NCBI RefSeq assembly: GCF_000281045.1
Contig: NW_008246068.1
Coordinates: 145,606 to 168,357, forward strand
DNA from: Saprolegnia diclina VS20
Taxonomy: Eukaryota; Oomycota; Saprolegniomycetes; Saprolegniales; Saprolegniaceae
DNA: 22,752 bases
Reading direction: 5' to 3'
In this document: piece by piece, positions 1-8,499 of the stretch
Numbering within the stretch: the stretch's first letter is position 1
How the letters are laid out: each line of letters opens with the position of its first letter
Program-made: the position numbers and the translations under genes
Notes under the pieces: generated by a model
The model's database searches: none
Told to the model about the DNA's origin: nothing
The model's input: the letters and a program-made list of their open reading frames with translations, nothing else

Positions 1-390
1 GTGCGCATGCCTCGACACGGACTTCCATTCCAAGAACCCGCGCTCCTCTCTCAAAACGACGTTACGACCGGGAAGCTCCTCGTGTTTGTGGATGCGACCG
101 CGCAATGGTGTGCCGCGGACGTCGAGCGCGACCTAGAGCACCTGAGCGCGCTGACTTTGACGCCAAAGGCAGACCACGATGAGCCGGACAGTGAAGCACC
201 GCCCCGTGTTGCCGAACTCTCGCCTCGGTGTCCGTCCGAGGGCTCGACCGTGGATGAACACGACGACGAATGCGGAAATGGCATCGACGCGACGACACTC
301 AACGACACAAACCCCCACAAATCCCGCGCTTTGACAATGTTTGAAGACAACGAGTACCACGAAGGGCGCGGTGCAAGTTTGAATGTATAA
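1..390 (+). CDS. possible 3' end of an acidic protein (partial at left edge)
   Basis: An open frame runs from the first base of the window to a TAA at 388-390. It shows C/G-rich third codon positions like the clear genes further on, so it is plausibly the last 129 codons of a gene that begins upstream. The visible part starts with a short hydrophobic stretch (LLVFVDATAQW). It continues as a low-complexity, Asp/Glu/Pro/Ser/Thr-rich tail without any domain I recognise. No credible start codon can be chosen, because the frame is open to the edge and the first codons (GTG, then ATG at position 7) have no upstream context. Shorter overlapping frames on the other strand look like shadows. It could also be chance open frame in GC-rich DNA. 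Confidence 0.4.
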   Translation: MRMPRHGLPFQEPALLSQNDVTTGKLLVFVDATAQWCAADVERDLEHLSALTLTPKADHDEPDSEAPPRVAELSPRCPSEGSTVDEHDDECGNGIDATTLNDTNPHKSRALTMFEDNEYHEGRGASLNV

Positions 391-1243
391 TGGCTCTTAT
401 AGAACCAAGTTTTGACTCGTTATACAAGTGCAAAAGTGTGGACGCCCACTGGCTCAACTACCGAATCCCGTTTGCAGGTTGTCTTGCGATGGTCCTCCAG
501 CCGACGCAAACTCCTGGCGCAGTATCAGCAGCGGCACCTAGGTCGTAAAAACATTGCCCGCGATTTATGTTTCTCCTCAGTTGAAACAAATTCTTGCCGT
601 TGACAGCCCCGTGCGTTGACATGCAGTCTCTCTTAAGCTAGAAAATGCGCCCCAAAAATATCAAGCCAATTTAAGAAGATCGCAAACGTCGTTTCGATTT
701 GCGATCGACAAGTCTCACGCCTGCCACCGCTCGCTCCACAAGAGCCCTTGTCTCCTTGGCTCACATCATTGACGAGGAATGCAGCTGGTGGTCTTGCCGC
801 CGAGTGCAGCCACGACACGATCCTTAGAATGACATGGACGACTGCATGGACGATCACAAGCTTCAAGCCAGGACTGCCAGCTCTGTCCTTGTTTTCTCGA
901 ACGCGTATCGGGCGCCTGATCGGTCGCTTCCCATCTCTGGCCACATTGCACGCGGTTGCGTCATATGGTGATCATGCCTGCGATGAACAAACAATTCGTC
1001 CGCATATATGTCCATCCTCCGGATAAAAATACGCTTTCATGGTACTCGGACCGTGGAATTCGCTTGCATGAGTACATAGATGCTTGGAATTCGCTTGCAC
1101 GAGTACAAAGATACTGGGTCGGATGGCAATGTGGATGCGGGAAACAATCCACTGCACGATCCCGCAGTCGATCCGGTCGGCAGCAGCTTCGTGTGGCCAC
1201 CACTTTACAACTGCCCGGACGCCGCCCACGTCCAGTACTTAGT
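391..1243. other. intergenic region and 5' flank of the first C2-kinase gene
   Basis: No convincing gene is seen. The frame of the downstream kinase stays open upstream to 956. The extra 96 codons have no protein-like pattern, and they contain a 31-bp direct duplication (1054-1115) that would be read in two different frames, so I treat them as untranslated. A TCCGGAT motif sits at 1018-1024. A weak match to the oomycete Inr/FPR core (CACTTTACAACT) lies at about 1200-1211, some 32 bases before the chosen ATG. Confidence 0.6.
1054..1115 (+). repeat. 31-bp direct tandem duplication
   Basis: Two adjacent copies (1054-1084 and 1085-1115) begin TGGAATTCGCTTGCA and continue GAGTACA-AGAT with only a few mismatches. 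The unit length is not a multiple of three and the two copies would encode unrelated peptides. This supports placing the start of the kinase downstream, at 1244. Confidence 0.85.
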
Positions 1244-3322
1244 ATGCTCGTGAGAGTCCACGTCGTCGAGGCCAAGGACCTCGAGAGCAACAAGATGTTC
1301 CGCAGCGTCAACCATGCCTACGCCTACCTCTACTACGCGGGCAAAAAGGTCACGTCCGACGTCGCCCACAAGCAGAAGAACGCGCCACGCTGGGGCCTCA
1401 AGAAGCGCTTCACCAAAATCGACCCGGCGACCGACAGCAAGGTTCGCATCGACGTCTTCGACCAAGGCCAGTGGGGCCGCAGCGAGATGTTCATCGGCTT
1501 TTGCGAGGTCGCGGTGCCCGCGCGGCCCAAGCGCGTCGAATCGTGGGTGCCGATCACACTCGAGAACGCCACAACGGGCAGCGTTCTCGTGCACATCGAC
1601 TGCGTTGCCGAGCAGAGCGAGGTCGCGCCACCGCGAGTGGCCCCGTACTTGCTCCCGATGCGCCGCACGAGCTCTCTCAGCGACACGTTTCTGCAGCTCG
1701 CAGCAGACCTCCCCGAGACGGTGCCGCGCATTGAGCCGACCGAGCTACGCAGGTGCCTCAACCTCGGCAGCGGCGCCTTTGGCAGCGTGCACAGCGGCAG
1801 CTACAAGGACTTGACGGTGGCTGTCAAGACGTTTCACACCAAGAGCGGCAACGAGATCGAGACGTTCAAGAAGGAAGTCAACGTCATGGCCAGTCTCGAC
1901 TCGACGCATACGGTGCAGCTCCTCGGTATCTCGCACGCCGAGTACGACCAGCCGCAGATCGTGATGGAGTACATGGACGGCGGCAACCTCGATGCGCACA
2001 TCCAGTCGCTCGCCACGGCGCCAGAACACGACGTGGGCAACGTGCTGCCTCTCGCCTGCGACATCGCCAAAGGCCTCGCGTACCTGCACGCCAACAAGAT
2101 CATCCACCGCGATCTCAAACCGGCCAACGTGCTACTCAGCGCCGACAAGAGAGTGGTCAAGCTCGGCGACTTTGGCATCTCGCGCGAAGAAGACGTCGAA
2201 GAGTCGATGACCAACGGCGTCGGCACGACGCTATGGATGGCGCCCGAGGTCATGCAAGGCGGCCGGTACTCGGTCGCGGCCGACATGTACGCATTTGGCG
2301 TCATTCTCACCGAGCTCGAGACGCTGCAAAGACCGTATGCGGGCCAAAGGTGCAACCAGTACTTGCTGCAAAGCCAGATCATCCAAGGGCTTCGGCCAAC
2401 GACGAGCGCTCACTGCCCGTCATGGTACGCGCGGCTGGCGCAGGCTTGCATGCAAGCTGATACGACCAAGCGGCCATCGGCCAACGCTGCCGTCAGCATC
2501 CTCGAGGCCCACATGTCGCCGCCCTGCTTTCAACCGATTCCCGAGGAGCTGCTACGTGACATTGTCCCGTTCACGTCCAGCAAGAGCGGCGTGCTTGGTC
2601 GTGCGACGCTCGCGCTCCGCCCCGTTGTCCTCAAGTCGTTTCCATATATGAATCCGGATGTCTTTGAGGCGACCGTGGACGTCATGACGGCAGTCGCGTC
2701 ACCTCACACTGTGCCTCTTCTCGGCACGACGTCTCTCTCCAACACGACCATCTTTGGTCTTGCGTCGCCTTGCGTGCTCGTCATGGGTCACATGGGTGGC
2801 GGCAACCTCCACACGTGGCTCAAGCAGCGCGCCAACGCCGACTTCCTTGATACGGCGCTGGCACTCGCCGAGGCTCTGGCGTTCTTGCATGAGAAGAAGG
2901 TGGTGCACGGCAACCTCACGCCGTCGAATGTCCTCTTTGATGCTACCGGCATCCCCAAGCTTGCCGACTTTGGCTACGTGCGCGACGAAGACATGATGAC
3001 GACCAATGGCGGCAGTGCCACGCATTGGATGGCGCCTGAGATCTTCCACGGCAGTTTGCCGTCGACCGCGTCAGACGTCTACTCGCTCGGTGTGCTCTTG
3101 ACGCAGCTCGAGACGGGCCACGAGCCGTACTGGGACTTCCGAGGAAATCTCCAGCGCCGCGTCGCACAGATCGTGACAGGCGCGCTGCGGCCGTCGCTGA
3201 GTGCGTCGTGCCCGCACTGGTATCGTGAGCTGGCGCTAAAGTGCATGGCCGGAGAAGCGATGCGTCGCCCGTCCGCAGCCGAAGTTGTGGACGAGCTCGT
3301 CAAATATATGGCGACGCCCTAG
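1244..3322 (+). CDS. C2-domain TKL-like kinase with C-terminal pseudokinase
   Basis: The predicted protein has 692 residues. Residues 1-125 are a C2-like beta-sandwich (MLVRVHVVEAKDL at the start, VFDQGQWGRSEMFIGF near the end). The Asp-rich Ca2+ loops are weak (NHAY where DPY is usual), so Ca2+ binding is doubtful and lipid or protein binding is the more likely role. A linker leads to kinase domain 1 at about 165-430. It has a G-loop GSGAFG (175-180), VAVK (K195), alpha-C Glu E211, HRDLKPAN (D290), DFG (D309) and WMAPE, all needed for Ser/Thr phosphotransfer. Domain 2 (about 435-690) keeps VVLK (K464) and DFG (D575). It has HGN for HRD (N557), Thr477 for the alpha-C Glu and no proper G-loop, so it is a probable pseudokinase. 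The start was chosen because the two paralogues downstream start at the same point of the C2 domain. The gene is intronless. Substrate and pathway are unknown. Confidence 0.9.
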   Translation: MLVRVHVVEAKDLESNKMFRSVNHAYAYLYYAGKKVTSDVAHKQKNAPRWGLKKRFTKIDPATDSKVRIDVFDQGQWGRSEMFIGFCEVAVPARPKRVESWVPITLENATTGSVLVHIDCVAEQSEVAPPRVAPYLLPMRRTSSLSDTFLQLAADLPETVPRIEPTELRRCLNLGSGAFGSVHSGSYKDLTVAVKTFHTKSGNEIETFKKEVNVMASLDSTHTVQLLGISHAEYDQPQIVMEYMDGGNLDAHIQSLATAPEHDVGNVLPLACDIAKGLAYLHANKIIHRDLKPANVLLSADKRVVKLGDFGISREEDVEESMTNGVGTTLWMAPEVMQGGRYSVAADMYAFGVILTELETLQRPYAGQRCNQYLLQSQIIQGLRPTTSAHCPSWYARLAQACMQADTTKRPSANAAVSILEAHMSPPCFQPIPEELLRDIVPFTSSKSGVLGRATLALRPVVLKSFPYMNPDVFEATVDVMTAVASPHTVPLLGTTSLSNTTIFGLASPCVLVMGHMGGGNLHTWLKQRANADFLDTALALAEALAFLHEKKVVHGNLTPSNVLFDATGIPKLADFGYVRDEDMMTTNGGSATHWMAPEIFHGSLPSTASDVYSLGVLLTQLETGHEPYWDFRGNLQRRVAQIVTGALRPSLSASCPHWYRELALKCMAGEAMRRPSAAEVVDELVKYMATP

Positions 3323-3810
3323 TTGTTGTACGTATTAATATGTGATCATCTTAGTCTCTTGGGGCGTTCGATCGGTGCCGCCGAGACGCATAGGTGGTAA
3401 GCACTTGGACTTCAGTGCAAATATTTTCTGTACATACCAATGAGAATGCAGATGTTAACTTCATTTTGTCCAATCAAAGGGTCAAGAAACAGATAAGTTG
3501 ATTGACCCAAGAGCGCACGCACACAGCAGACAACAAGTTTCGCCCACAAGATAGCAAAATGGCTAGAGTGGTTATAAAAGTTAGTAGCATAGTCGATCTA
3601 TGCGTCGTTTGCGAGGAAACAGCGAAACACGAAATATGAGCTTGCTCGAACAATTATAGGCACTCACAAAGAGTTCATGCAAATTCAACGGCTCTGTCTC
3701 GAGTGGAATTGGCTTGTCTCGAACGCTCGGACATTCATCTGGATTCACTCAAAGATAGTCAAATTCAATCACGTCGCATAGTGAGCCCAACAATCACTTG
3801 GAACGACCCA
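3323..3810. other. intergenic region after first kinase gene
   Basis: This AT-richer stretch carries no supported gene. It contains a CCAAT sequence within TGTCCAATCAAAGG near 3468-3481 and a nearby TTGATTGACCC near 3497-3507, which could be old promoter elements for the broken gene that follows. No tRNA or mobile-element signature was seen. Confidence 0.5.
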
Positions 3811-4548
3811 ATGGAAAACCCAGCCAACGACGACAGCGGCCTCACCGAGACGCTCCGCAAGCGATCGAGGCCTCCATGCACCTCCAAGGCGTGATTGTCG
3901 ACAACAACGCTACGCACGGCCCCGAGAAGACACTGGCGTCTTTTGACGGCATCTTTGACACTATTTTGGTCAAGGCGCGCAAGGCCAAGCCGCCGCTCGC
4001 CACGCAAGTGCCACACTTCGAATATGCCGTCATCTACGGTAGCGGTGTCTTCACCCCCGATGAGCTTCGACTCTTGACCAGCGACGACAAGGAGGCGTCG
4101 GACCTCGGAGGTGTGTGGCGGCGACCATCGAGCCACGCAGCGGGGTGCCGAGGCGTCGCGTGAGTGCGCCGTGCGCGAACACGTGTCCAACAGCCTCGCC
4201 GAGGTGGACCGCTACGTGGACCATGCGGCGCTCTCGTGTGTGATGGACACCAAGTACCTTGTCAACTCCATGCAGTTGAAGCCATCTGAGCTCAAGAGTG
4301 GCCTCCGCACGCTTGAATCGTCGCTCAAGGCCGGGCTTCAGCAGCGACAAGAGCGCTGGGACGCGGCCAACAGCGTCGTTGCCAAGTTTGAAGCGCACCG
4401 TCCGAGCATGCTTCGCTTTGCGCAAAGTGTCGCCGAGGGTCAAAAAGCCGCGCAGCTGCTCGGGACGACACTGAGCTTAGCCAAGCAATCGAAGCTGCTT
4501 GGCTTAGACATGAATAACGTCCTATGTTTCATGACAGTACTATTGTAG
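3811..4548 (+). pseudogene. probable frame-disrupted gene of unknown family
   Basis: A coding-like signal runs across this stretch but moves between frames. From ATG 3811 one frame reads MENPANDDSGLTETLR. The signal then continues in another frame (AIEASMHLQGVIVDNN through FTPDELRLLTSDDKEASDLGG, about 3860-4115). It returns to the first frame from roughly 4111-4160 to the TAG at 4546-4548 (EHVSNSLAEVDRYVDHA, then KSGLRTLESSLKAG, ending LGLDMNNV). The first change fits loss of one base near 3859. The second fits gain of one base (or loss of two) between about 4083 and 4160. No gt-ag intron of credible size restores the frame. The second half would be mostly alpha-helical and is rich in Lys, Glu, Gln and Leu. 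I recognise no family. It lies among the kinase paralogues but does not resemble them. Alternatives are two sequence errors, or an active gene starting at ATG 3876. Confidence 0.5.
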
Positions 4549-5004
4549 TATTTTCTTTGCGCCATCGATGTATGAGGCTACTGTTGTCAGAGCTCAACGC
4601 GAGGTGTGCGAGCAAGTGCGTCAGCAACGGGCAAGCGACGTATCCTCCACCTTCACTGTTACCAACTAAACGTCAAGATTCCTTCTCCAAGAGCAATTGA
4701 ATCTCCAATGCAGTAGATACTTTGCCGACACAATGACAGTGTCGAGCAGTTGCATCAAGATACTCGATGCAGTTGTGTGCTTGCGCTGGCTCGGGTACAG
4801 AATGTGACGTCGAGCGTTGCATCCTCCAGCAAGATTCCAAAATCCGGATCCGGCTCCAAGATATTCGCTTATCCAAGTACATGTACGACCTTTCCGCATG
4901 GCCAAGAGCAATATGAAACGGCCCACCCAGCTTATTTAAGCGAATTCGAAGCACCCCATCCGGATACCGCGCCTGATGTGGCAGTCGCCAAATTGCCGTG
5001 TACG
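4549..5004. other. intergenic region and promoter of second C2-kinase gene
   Basis: The frame of the downstream kinase is open back to 4750, but the only in-frame ATG is at 5005, so this stretch is non-coding. It holds two ATCCGGAT palindromes (4842-4849, extended to the 12-mer 4842-4853, and 4958-4965). No clear Inr or CCAAT box was found close to the ATG. Confidence 0.6.
4842..4853. promoter_or_regulatory. ATCCGGATCCGG palindromic motif upstream of kinase 2
   Basis: This 12-mer contains the perfect palindrome CCGGATCCGG. The identical 12-mer occurs at 18235-18246, 34 bases before the ATG of an LRR gene. Single ATCCGGAT copies lie at 4958-4965 and 6856-6863, and TCCGGAT at 1018-1024, each upstream of a C2-kinase gene. 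A binding-site role is inferred only. One copy of TCCGGAT also occurs inside kinase 1 (near 2655). Confidence 0.3.
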
Positions 5005-6417
5005 ATGGACTTGGTCGTACGCGTGCCAGAGGCGAAGGACCTCAAGTCCCTCGACGCAATACGGGACGTCGTCCACCCCTACGTCTTTATCCGGTACGGC
5101 GGCCACACGAAGAAGTCGCTGGTCCACAAGAAGGGCAAAGACGCGCCGCGTTGGGACGTCGAAGCGCGGTTTGGCGCGATCGACTACATTCGACACCCCA
5201 ACATCTCACTCGAGGTGTACGACGAGGACCCGTGGGGTCGCGGCGATATGTTTCTCGGTGCTTGCGCCGTCCAAGTGCCCGTCGATACGATCGCGTTTGA
5301 GCGATGGCTGCCCATTTGGCACGGCGGCGAACCGACCGGCAGCCTCCTCATCCAATGCGACAGCTTCGACACGCTCGACGTCTGCGCCAACTACGTGCGT
5401 CCGTCCATGTCGCTCTCGCTCTCAGTGTCGAAGCGCGAGTCGATCTTTGATGGTGAGCTCGAGATGAGCAAGCCACGGTCGTTCTCGACGGCCACGACTG
5501 CCAACGGCGGCTCGTTCGACGATGTCGACGCGTCGGTGCTGAGCGCTGTGGACGTCGGCCGACCGCTTCTCAAGAAAGCTAGCACGTCGTCGACTTCATC
5601 CTCCTTGGCAGGCGACGCACTCGAGCTACCCCGCATTGACACGGACGAGCTCGTGCTCACGCTGCCGCTGGGCACCGGAGTCTATGGCTCTGTCGCGCAA
5701 GGCGTCTACCGCGGGAAAGACGTTGCGATCAAGACATTCCACCACACGAACGCGGGCACTGACTGCTTTGAGCATGCACTCGAGCTCCAAACCAAGCTCC
5801 GCTCCAAGTTCATTGTCCAGCTGTACGGCATCGGCTACACGCGCTGGGGCCAGCCACAGCTCGTCATGGAGTTTATGGAGGCCGGCAACTTGCACCAGTT
5901 TATCGATACGACGCATGCGTCACCGTGGTCCGCACGGCTTGTCTCGCGCGTGCTCGACGTCACGACCAGCGTCGCTAGAAGCGTCGCGTCCATCCATGGT
6001 CAAGGCGTCGGCCACTGCGATTTGCGTCCGTCCAACATCCTCCTCGACGAGAACGACCGCGTCAAGCTAAGCGACTTTGGCCTCCCGAGCGCAAGCGCGC
6101 CCGTGGGACTTGCTATTTACTGGACAGCCCCCGAGGTGCTGCAAGGCCAGGCGCCCTCGTTGGCCGCCGACGTCTACGCCCTCGGCGTCATTTTGACCGA
6201 GATGGAGACGCTCCAGCGACCATACAGCGACTTTCGAGGATCGCGGAGTCGGCTTTTGCCACACGTGAGCAATGGCTTGCTTCGACCGTCGCTGAGCGCC
6301 GTGTGTCCATCGTGGTACCGACAGCTAGCGACCGATTGCATGGCGCAGAACCCGGCGCAGCGCCCGTCGGCTGCTGATGCTGTCACAATTCTCGACACAT
6401 TCCTCTCATCCTACTGA
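5005..6417 (+). CDS. C2-domain TKL-like kinase with atypical catalytic residues
   Basis: The protein has 470 residues and ATG 5005 is the only in-frame ATG. Residues 1-125 form a C2-like domain (MDLVVRVPEAKDL; HPYVFIRYGGHTKK; VYDEDPWGRGDMFLG). The usual first-loop Asp is His, but the DED of the second loop is present. A Ser-rich linker (about 130-212) leads to the kinase domain (about 212-468). It keeps the G-loop GTGVYGSV, VAIK (K243) and DFG (D357). It departs from the family in three places. The alpha-C Glu is Ala258, the HRD motif is HCD (C338, D339 kept) followed by LRPSN, and the DFG-to-APE segment is shorter than in its neighbours and ends WTAPE. Because catalytic Lys and both Asp are present it may still bind ATP and phosphorylate. 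Loss of the Lys-Glu pair and the short activation segment suggest a weakened or unusually regulated kinase. It follows the first kinase gene on the same strand. Confidence 0.88.
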   Translation: MDLVVRVPEAKDLKSLDAIRDVVHPYVFIRYGGHTKKSLVHKKGKDAPRWDVEARFGAIDYIRHPNISLEVYDEDPWGRGDMFLGACAVQVPVDTIAFERWLPIWHGGEPTGSLLIQCDSFDTLDVCANYVRPSMSLSLSVSKRESIFDGELEMSKPRSFSTATTANGGSFDDVDASVLSAVDVGRPLLKKASTSSTSSSLAGDALELPRIDTDELVLTLPLGTGVYGSVAQGVYRGKDVAIKTFHHTNAGTDCFEHALELQTKLRSKFIVQLYGIGYTRWGQPQLVMEFMEAGNLHQFIDTTHASPWSARLVSRVLDVTTSVARSVASIHGQGVGHCDLRPSNILLDENDRVKLSDFGLPSASAPVGLAIYWTAPEVLQGQAPSLAADVYALGVILTEMETLQRPYSDFRGSRSRLLPHVSNGLLRPSLSAVCPSWYRQLATDCMAQNPAQRPSAADAVTILDTFLSSY

Positions 6418-7122
6418 TCTTATCTACTAAGTTATTTGTGTGTTTTTTGTATATTGTCCATATCTTCTCGACAGGCGGCGTGCTTGGCATCGAATAAGTA
6501 AATAAGGTGCAGCACTAAGGTACGAAGGCTTGCACTTCCTTGCTCATGGTCACCGCCCCCGACAAACGTGGCATCCATTTTGTGATTAGCCGAGCTAAAG
6601 GATAGATGCACTTGGACGTCTGACACCGACAGGCACACCATCATTCATGACGGCAGCCCGAATCCTTGAGTCGTTGAGTCGTTGGTCGACATGCTTGCAG
6701 GTCGAGCTGGGTGCATTGCAGTGGCATGTCCTGGTTCGCCACGAGCCAGAGAATGATGGGAAGAAGGGCAGTGCACGCTGACCAACCCCGGTTGTTGCCG
6801 GCGCATTGGGGTCAGCGAGAAGGCGAATCTCGAGATTCCTTCAAGAAATGGGCGCATCCGGATAAAGATGCGCGTCGCTGAAAACCGTGTCCGAAATTCG
6901 CCTATATAGTATGCTGACCACTACACCGATTGTAGTTTGCATGGCATTAATGCGTTGTCATGACGGAATGCATCTTTTGGGCAATCAACATATTCCTAGC
7001 AAGCGAATAATGCGTCGTGAGTCGACCGACTGAAATGAAAAAGCTTGACGATGTACTCATCTGTGCGAACGTAGCGGCCACCATCCGGTCCACTTTGCCC
7101 ATTGCGAGGTCATTTCCCGAGC
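6418..7122. other. intergenic region and promoter of third C2-kinase gene
   Basis: No supported gene is present. The start is T-rich (probable 3' UTR of kinase 2). A small 8-base tandem repeat (GAGTCGTT twice, near 6668-6683) is seen. ATCCGGAT is at 6856-6863, and TCATTTC, a match to the oomycete Inr, sits at 7110-7116 just before the ATG at 7123. Confidence 0.6.
7110..7116 (+). promoter_or_regulatory. Inr-like element of kinase 3
   Basis: TCATTTC matches the oomycete initiator consensus YCATTYY and lies 6 bases before the ATG at 7123. If it is the true initiator the 5' leader is extremely short. A seven-base degenerate motif is expected by chance now and then, so support is moderate. Confidence 0.4.
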
Positions 7123-8499
7123 ATGGACTTGATCATCAAGGTGTCCCAGGCCCATGGCCTCGTCTCGCTCAAGAAGCTTCGCGCCGTGACGCACCCGTAC
7201 GTCTTCATTCGCCATGATCGCCACACGAAGAAGTCGCTCGTGCACAAGAAGGGCATGGCGGCGCCCGTGTGGAACGTCGAAGCGCGCTTCCTCGCCGTCG
7301 CGTACGCGCCTCCCATCGAGATCCACTTCGAGGTCTTTGACGAGGGCAAGTGGGGCCTTGGCGACATGCTCATCGGCACGACGGTGCTCACGCTGCCACC
7401 GGATGCGACGTTCCTCGAGGGCTGGTTCCCGATTTACGCCCACGACACCATGACGGGCCATGTCTTTGTGCGCTGTGACTGCCTTCGCCACGCGCCGCCA
7501 ACGCCCGAGACGAGCACACTGTCTGCGGTGCTTGTCGAGAAGCATCGGCCAAGCTTGACGTCGTCGTCGGAGGCAACCTTGCCGCTGCTGCAACGTGATG
7601 GGCTGCGCAGCCCGAAGCGCAGCAGCAGCTCGCTCTCGAGCGTTAGCTCGGTGGGCCCTCTGCTTTCGCATCGCGGGTCGCTCATCCCGCTTGACACGCC
7701 TTGGATCGAGCCAAGCGAGCTATTCGTGAGCGGCAACATTGGCACTGGAGCCTTTGGCGCTGTCGAGCGAGGCCGGTATCGCGACCACGACGTCGCCATC
7801 AAGACGTTCCACGCGAGTCTCTCGAGCGACAATACCGCCTTTGAGAAGGAGGTGCAGATCATGTACCGGCTCAACTCGGAGTATACAGTGCGGCTCTTTG
7901 GCATCTCGCAGACGGCGCGAGGCCAGCCAAGCATCGTGATGGAATTCATGGACGGCGGCAACCTCCGGCAGTACCTCGACGCGGCCAAGCGCCAGCCACA
8001 CCATGATGTGAACGCGATGCTCTTTATCGCGCTCGGTATTGCCAACGGACTGGTGTATTTGCACAAGCACCGTATTCTGCACCGCGACCTCAAGCCGCTC
8101 AACGTTCTTCTCAACAGCAAAGGCGAGGTCAAGCTCGCCGACTTTGGCATCTCGCGCGAAGATGCGACGACCAACATGACGGCCGGCATTGGCACGTGGC
8201 TCTGGATGGCGCCCGAGGTCTTTGACGACTGCGACTATGGCGTCGAAGCCGACATTTACTCGTTTGGCGTCATTCTCACCGAGCTCGACACGCTCCAGCG
8301 ACCGTATGTGGATGTCAAAGGCGGTCCGTTTCGACTCCAAGAGCAAATCCGCAATGGCACGCTGCGCCCGAGTATGCGCCACGATTGCCCAATGTGGTAC
8401 CAACAGCTGGCTGCCGACTGCATGGCGGCCGACCCCGTTGACCGACCGACGGCTGCCAAAGTGGCCAAGACGCTTCGCCAGCACATGGGCCGGCCTTGA
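7123..8499 (+). CDS. C2-domain TKL-like Ser/Thr kinase, canonical
   Basis: The protein has 458 residues and ATG 7123 is the only in-frame ATG. Residues 1-125 are the C2-like domain (MDLIIKVSQAHGL; HPYVFIRHDRHTKK; VFDEGKWGLGDMLIG) with a poor set of Ca2+ ligands. A Ser-rich linker (about 130-195) precedes the kinase domain (about 198-456). This has a G-loop GTGAFGAV, VAIK (K227), alpha-C Glu E243, HRDLKPLN (D322), DFG (D340) and WMAPE, so an active Ser/Thr kinase is expected. The activation segment contains Thr/Ser residues (REDATTNMTAGIGT) that could be phosphorylated. It is the most complete member of the three-gene cluster and is close to both neighbours over the C2 region. Membrane or cytoskeletal targeting by the C2 domain is inference. 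The substrate is unknown. Confidence 0.92.
   Translation: MDLIIKVSQAHGLVSLKKLRAVTHPYVFIRHDRHTKKSLVHKKGMAAPVWNVEARFLAVAYAPPIEIHFEVFDEGKWGLGDMLIGTTVLTLPPDATFLEGWFPIYAHDTMTGHVFVRCDCLRHAPPTPETSTLSAVLVEKHRPSLTSSSEATLPLLQRDGLRSPKRSSSSLSSVSSVGPLLSHRGSLIPLDTPWIEPSELFVSGNIGTGAFGAVERGRYRDHDVAIKTFHASLSSDNTAFEKEVQIMYRLNSEYTVRLFGISQTARGQPSIVMEFMDGGNLRQYLDAAKRQPHHDVNAMLFIALGIANGLVYLHKHRILHRDLKPLNVLLNSKGEVKLADFGISREDATTNMTAGIGTWLWMAPEVFDDCDYGVEADIYSFGVILTELDTLQRPYVDVKGGPFRLQEQIRNGTLRPSMRHDCPMWYQQLAADCMAADPVDRPTAAKVAKTLRQHMGRP

Noticed and set aside
956-1243. 96-codon N-terminal extension of kinase 1
   Set aside because: It contains a 31-bp duplication read in different frames, and the paralogues start at the C2 domain.
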